Source: JANLQX01 sp031368215
Lineage (GTDB): Bacteria > Actinomycetota > Acidimicrobiia > Acidimicrobiales > JANYDT01
NCBI GenBank assembly: GCA_031368215.1
Contig: JANLRD010000224.1
Span: 51,482 to 115,481, forward strand
Direction: 5' to 3'
Length of the DNA: 64,000 nt
Shown here: piece by piece, positions 60,865 through 64,000 of the stretch
Layout of the letters: each line of letters starts with the position of its first letter
Position numbering within the stretch: the first letter of the stretch is position 1
Program-made: the position numbers and the translations under genes
The notes under the pieces: model-generated
Told to the model about the DNA's origin: nothing
Database searches by the model: none
The model's input: the letters and a program-made list of their open reading frames with translations, nothing else

Positions 60865-61341
60865 GTAGTTTGTTTGGAAAATTCGTCGACTGTCTTCGAG
60901 TGTGCGCCGGTCGATCAACCTTCGCCGCTCCAACCGCACGGCCACGCGCTCTGGCCCGAAAGTGGCCGACGCTTGTTCGCTTGAGCCGACGGTCGAGGCG
61001 CTGCACTTCGCCGGGTATGCGTGGGCGGAGCGCAACCGAGAGTGAAGCCTGAGTCGCTCCAGGAGCGACCGAACGCACACTCTCTCCGAAAAACCGCTAC
61101 TGCACATCGGCCCGATTGCGTGCTCCCTCCACGGCGATGCCGTGCGCCGGTTTACGGGGTCTTCGCGATTGACGCGGCAGTGATCCGCGCTTGGCGGCAC
61201 GTGGGCCGTCCAGCGCAACATCGTCGGCGAACGAGCCCTCGGTCTCCCCCACGACATCGACGTGGAAAAGGGCAAGAGCTGGGCCGAAAGCCGTCACTCG
61301 TAAACCGTTGACGGTGCCGGCCACGGAAGGCCAACGTCCTG
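60865..61341. other. Non-coding stretch, no gene recognised
   Basis: About 480 bp with no convincing coding frame on either strand. A perfect hairpin, GTCGCTCC-a-GGAGCGAC, lies at 61053-61069. Confidence 0.4.
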
Positions 61342-61384
61342 TGACATGTGTCAATGACCCTTGACATGCCGTTGTAGTGTCAAG
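61342..61384 (+). promoter_or_regulatory. Operator-like TGACA/TGTCA cluster with TTGACA -35
   Basis: TGACA-tg-TGTCA (61342-61353) and CTTGACA-N11-TGTCAAG (61360-61384), the second containing a consensus -35 TTGACA. They precede the membrane-protein/XRE pair and fit binding sites for that repressor. Confidence 0.5.
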
Positions 61385-61395
61385 CATGCTTTCCA

Positions 61396-61842
61396 TATGA
61401 GCAAGCACGACGCAACCCGCTGGACCACCGACCACATCGAACCGAAGCTCAGCGAAGGCGATCGCATTCGCTCGGCGAAGTACAACAAGAGTTCAAACCG
61501 GCGATCATCGTCTACGGGATCGGCATCGCCGTCGCCACATCGATGGGCTATGAGTCCACGACCGCACGAGTCTTGATGAGCACGGTCATTCCGATCGTTC
61601 CGTTCGCCCTTGGATCGCGTGCCATGTTGCGCTCGTATCGACGGGCCGACGAGTTCGAACGACTGCAAATCCTCAAGGGCATCGCCCTTGGTTTCGGGGC
61701 GGCGATGTTCGTTGCCCTCTTGCTCGGGAGTATGGCCGCCGTCAAGGTGCACGTCCCTCGCCACGCCGACGGATGGCTCGTCTGGACTGCCGGCATGGGC
61801 ACCTGGGCGGTCGCCACGATCGTCGAACGTCGTCGGCGGTAA
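61396..61842 (+). pseudogene. Small membrane protein gene with a frameshift
   Basis: The start MSKHDATRWTTDHIEPKLSE runs to about codon 31, then one missing base near 61492 moves the rest (EFKPAIIVYGIGIAVATSMG ... VERRRR) to another frame. Joined, the two parts make a protein of about 148 residues with four hydrophobic helices, the usual partner of small XRE regulators of the YozG kind. Either a pseudogene, a sequencing indel, or the protein starts at 61543. The last part ends 5 bp before the XRE gene. Confidence 0.6.
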
Positions 61843-61847
61843 CCAAC

Positions 61848-62036
61848 GTGGAGAGCCGAGTACGCGAGATTCGCGTCGCACGCGGTTGGTCGCAGGCTTC
61901 GTTGGCCGACCACCTGGGCGTGTCTCGACAATCCGTGAACGCGATCGAGACGGGACGCTACGACCCGTCGCTGCCCTTGGCGTTTGCGATCGCCGCGTTG
62001 TTCGAACTGCGGATCGAGGAGATCTTCTTTCCGTAG
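61848..62036 (+). CDS. Small XRE-family helix-turn-helix regulator
   Basis: 62 residues, essentially one HTH domain: REIRVARGWSQASLADHLGVSRQSVNAIETGRYDPSLPLAFAIAALF, ending in IEEIFFP, typical of the YozG/Cro-like group. The GTG start lies 5 bp after the membrane gene, so the two form an operon. It probably represses the operon through the TGACA/TGTCA sites upstream. Confidence 0.82.
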   Translation: MESRVREIRVARGWSQASLADHLGVSRQSVNAIETGRYDPSLPLAFAIAALFELRIEEIFFP

Positions 62037-62042
62037 CGTTAC

Positions 62043-62300
62043 GACCGAAAGTCCACTGTCGGAATAGAGCAGCTGACCGTTGATCCAACCACCAGCGTCC
62101 GAGAGAAGGAAACGCACAAGGTTGGCGATGTCCACCGGCGACCCGAGTCGGGGTTGCAGGTTATTTGCCAATACGGCCGCCTTGATGCCGTCGTCCATCC
62201 ATCCCGTGTCGTTGGCTCCCGGATTGATCACGTTCGCGGTGATGCCGAGAGGAGCAAGTTCGGTCGCCGCGGCGATCACGATTCGATCGAGCGCCCCTTT
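62043..62300 (-). pseudogene. C-terminal SDR fragment
   Basis: 86 codons with the SDR C-terminus: KGALDRIVIAAATELAPLGI, NVINPGANDTGW, SPVDIANLVRFLLSD and WINGQLLYSDSG. The fragment begins at the lysine of the YxxxK active site; the cofactor domain is missing and unrelated sequence precedes it. The natural stop is lost. Non-functional remnant. Confidence 0.7.
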
Positions 62301-62313
62301 GCGAGTGCGACCC

Positions 62314-62611
62314 TCAATGCGACTGCACCATCGCGGCGGCTTCGAAGCAGTCGAAGCACAGGAATACGAAGACCATCCCGGCGTCCGCGATGCAGATGTC
62401 GTCACCGACGGAGTCGAGTTGCCCGTAGAAGGTCATGGTCTCGCCGCATTGCCGGACATTTCGGGAATTCGGCTGGTTGGAGGAGTGCAGGCTCGCCCCC
62501 GAGGTGGTGTCGGTTCCCGACCTTTGGCCCAGCCCAACGAAAACCCTTCGCAGCGGGGGCCGCGTCGGTGAGCGCCTCTGTGACCAATCGATAGGCAGGA
62601 CGAATTCGCAT
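62314..62611 (-). pseudogene. Frameshifted zinc-ribbon-like protein gene
   Basis: Two overlapping frames make one protein. Frame 1 starts MRIRPAYRLVTEALTDAAPA, contains GNRHHLGGEPALLQPAEFPKCP and leaves off near 62450. Frame 2 continues with CGETMTFYGQLDSVGDDICI, ending in CFDCFEAAAMVQSH. CP...CG and CFDC would be a zinc ribbon; the second half resembles YwqG/DUF1963-type proteins. One extra base near 62450 breaks it. Confidence 0.55.
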
Positions 62612-62730
62612 CGGCAGATGCTCGGATTGAGAAGGGTGTCAAGCGCACCACTTCGGCCCCTATGTGTGCTTGCTATTGCCTCGCGTCGTGCCGGTTGTTC
62701 ACCGGAGCGCGATAGCTCGGCGGTGCTTGC

Positions 62731-62799
62731 TCATCGGCGGTCGGTGGGCCGGCGCACTTGGTGGAAGCGCATCTCGTCGTAGCCGAGCGATGCGATCAC
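62731..62799 (-). pseudogene. Possible MaoC-domain remnant
   Basis: The 22-codon stretch VIASLGYDEMRFHQVRRPTD resembles VMAGLGWDEVRFSSPARDGD of the intact MaoC gene next to it. Too short to be sure. Confidence 0.3.
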
Positions 62800-62892
62800 G
62801 GTCCGCCAAACAGGCACGGGTACTGCCGGCTTCGAAACTCAGGCCGAATCACGAGAGAAACATGCCCGTCGACGGCCAATCACGTGTCTCGG

Positions 62893-63342
62893 TCAATCCA
62901 CTGGACGGCGGGCGATGAGCAAGTTGTGCACGCTGCTGAGCACCGTCTGACCGTCCTGATTCAGGACTTCAACCTTGCTCCGGACGATCCCTCGGTCGGA
63001 CTTGCTCGCGGATGCGCGTGCTTCAAGGCACGTGAATCGAACTGAAAGTGTGTCGCCATCGCGGGCAGGACTGCTGAACCTCACCTCGTCCCAGCCAAGG
63101 CCAGCCATCACCGCAGCGTCAGCTTCGGGAGACGAATGCATCAGCGCACCCTGTATCGCCACGGTATGAAACCCTGACGCGGTCAACCCGCCGAACACGC
63201 TGGATGCTGCAGCTGCCATGTCGAGATGGAAGGGCTGTGGATCGTATTGCCGAGCAAACGCCATGATTTCCTCGGCTCGGACCTCATAGGCGCCGTGCTC
63301 GAAGGATTGGCCAACTTCGTAGTCCTCGAAGTACTTCATCAC
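62893..63342 (-). CDS. MaoC-like hot-dog dehydratase
   Basis: 149 residues. The hydratase motif is at AFARQYDPQPFHLDMAAAASSVFGGLTASGFHT, with the catalytic Asp and His in the D-P-x-P-x-H form, then DEVRFSSPARDGDTLSVRF. It would hydrate 2-enoyl-CoA thioesters, or act as a related thioesterase-fold enzyme. The start is the GTG at 63342 or the ATG directly after. It is the only intact metabolic gene among the decayed ones of this end. Confidence 0.85.
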   Translation of the reverse strand: MMKYFEDYEVGQSFEHGAYEVRAEEIMAFARQYDPQPFHLDMAAAASSVFGGLTASGFHTVAIQGALMHSSPEADAAVMAGLGWDEVRFSSPARDGDTLSVRFTCLEARASASKSDRGIVRSKVEVLNQDGQTVLSSVHNLLIARRPVD

Positions 63343-63419
63343 CGGATTCTCGCAGACTGGTCCGGTCGTACGGAGCTTGTCGGCTGACGGGAAATGAGGA
63401 GTCCCCCTACTCTGACGCC

Positions 63420-63950
63420 ATGATTGAAGACTTCAACGGTCGGGTCGCGGTGGTGACCGGGGAGCGAGCGGAATCGGCAAGGCGATTGCGTCCGCGTCCA
63501 AAGCCGCCGGGATGACGGTGGTGATCGCCGATGTGGAGCAGTCGGCGCTCACCGCGACGTGCGAGGAATTGGGGGTGGAAGGAACGCTGATCGACGTCAC
63601 CGAACCGACGTCTGTGATGTCGTTCGCTGCGCGTCCGCGACCGGTTCGGGAACTGCGATGTGCTTTTCAACAACGCCGGCGTGGCACCTATCGGTCTGTT
63701 GCATGATCTGACCCTCCATGACTGGAATTGGGCCCAACCTCGGAAACGACGAACGGAACCGTCCGGCATCACTGGTCAACCCCGAGCCAGGGAAACGGAA
63801 AGCGAAGTGGTCCGTGCGATCGCCGGTCGCCCCGGTCGTGCTCGACGCCTCGGTCGTCTCCGACGCGACCTTGGCCGCGATACGAAAGGGTGAATTCTGG
63901 ATCCTGACCGACCCCAGTCTCGTCGCCTGGGCTGGTCTCGTTACGAAGAA
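63420..63950 (+). pseudogene. Degraded SDR gene with two frameshifts and a deletion
   Basis: Starts MIEDFNGRVAVVTG, then the glycine-rich loop ASGIGKAIASASKAAGM is in another frame (one base missing near 63463). A further shift near 63640 returns to CDVLFNNAGVAPIGLLHDLT. The middle, including the active site, is gone, and an SDR-like C-terminal segment ATLAAIRKGEFWILTDP follows at about 63870-63920. A -10, TACTCT, sits 6 nt before the ATG. Clearly non-functional as it stands. Confidence 0.7.
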
Positions 63951-64000
63951 CTCCGGGCACTCGCATTTCCCGGAGGGTCCTCGCCTGACTGACACTTCGG

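Noticed and set aside
60865..61341. A tRNA or small RNA in the 480-bp gap
   Set aside because: One short hairpin but no cloverleaf or conserved tRNA boxes.

Overview
The window is high-GC DNA from an actinobacterium, most likely the class Acidimicrobiia (Ilumatobacter-like). That placement is an inference from gene families, not from a marker gene. It rests on mycofactocin genes, DUF3499 and DUF5317 proteins, a DUF222-HNH gene, a class E sortase, and at least 17 start codons that sit 6-9 nt after a TANNNT -10 hexamer (the leaderless-mRNA layout common in actinobacteria). No rRNA, tRNA, CRISPR array, IS element or phage module was seen.

Layout. 1-10.7 kb: the N-terminal 3,574 codons of a giant secreted protein (minus strand, running off the left edge) with at least 20 SdrD/Cna-B-like modules in a two-level repeat. 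10.9-18.5 kb: methyltransferase, hpt, secreted peptidase, enoyl-CoA hydratase, zinc metallopeptidase, MBL hydrolase. 18.5-21.9 kb: mycofactocin locus 1 (mftF, the precursor peptide gene mftA, an acyl-CoA ligase). 21.9-31.5 kb: Mrp with a divergent SufR-like regulator, a MacB-type ABC exporter, DUF3499, ctaA, a sulfite-oxidase-like protein and a CBS-less IMP dehydrogenase homologue. 31.6-38.8 kb: a complete ccmABCDEFGHI System I cytochrome c maturation operon, unusual for an actinobacterium. 38.8-41.7 kb: class E sortase, a one-domain biotinyl protein, two membrane proteins. 41.7-49.3 kb: mycofactocin locus 2, a fix-like electron-transfer block (FadH/OYE 2, ETF-alpha, FixC, LOG, FixX, ETF-beta, MftE). 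49.5-57.2 kb: SDR, flavin-barrel protein, phosphotransferase, J-domain protein, FadH/OYE 1, FkbM methyltransferase, a racemase-fold protein and an ASCH-like protein. 57.2-59.3 kb: mycofactocin locus 3 (mftB, mftC, DUF4272). 59.6-64 kb: an SOS-regulated HNH gene followed by decayed or frameshifted genes.

How the genes fit together. mftA encodes a peptide ending IDGMCGVY. MftB and MftC would modify its Val-Tyr end, MftE would release the core and MftF would glycosylate it. The two FadH/OYE flavoproteins and the ETF/FixC/FixX set look like the route by which mycofactocin-dependent dehydrogenases pass electrons to the quinone pool. The mft genes are spread over about 40 kb. mftD, mftG and mftR are not in the window.

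Non-coding structure. A 70-bp double-hairpin repeat with compensatory stem changes lies inside two operons (once in ccm, twice as an inverted pair in the fix-like block). A LexA box sits inside the promoter spacer of the HNH gene. Twin GTCCGGAC palindromes lie upstream of mftB, and a cluster of TGACA/TGTCA arms lies upstream of an XRE regulator gene.
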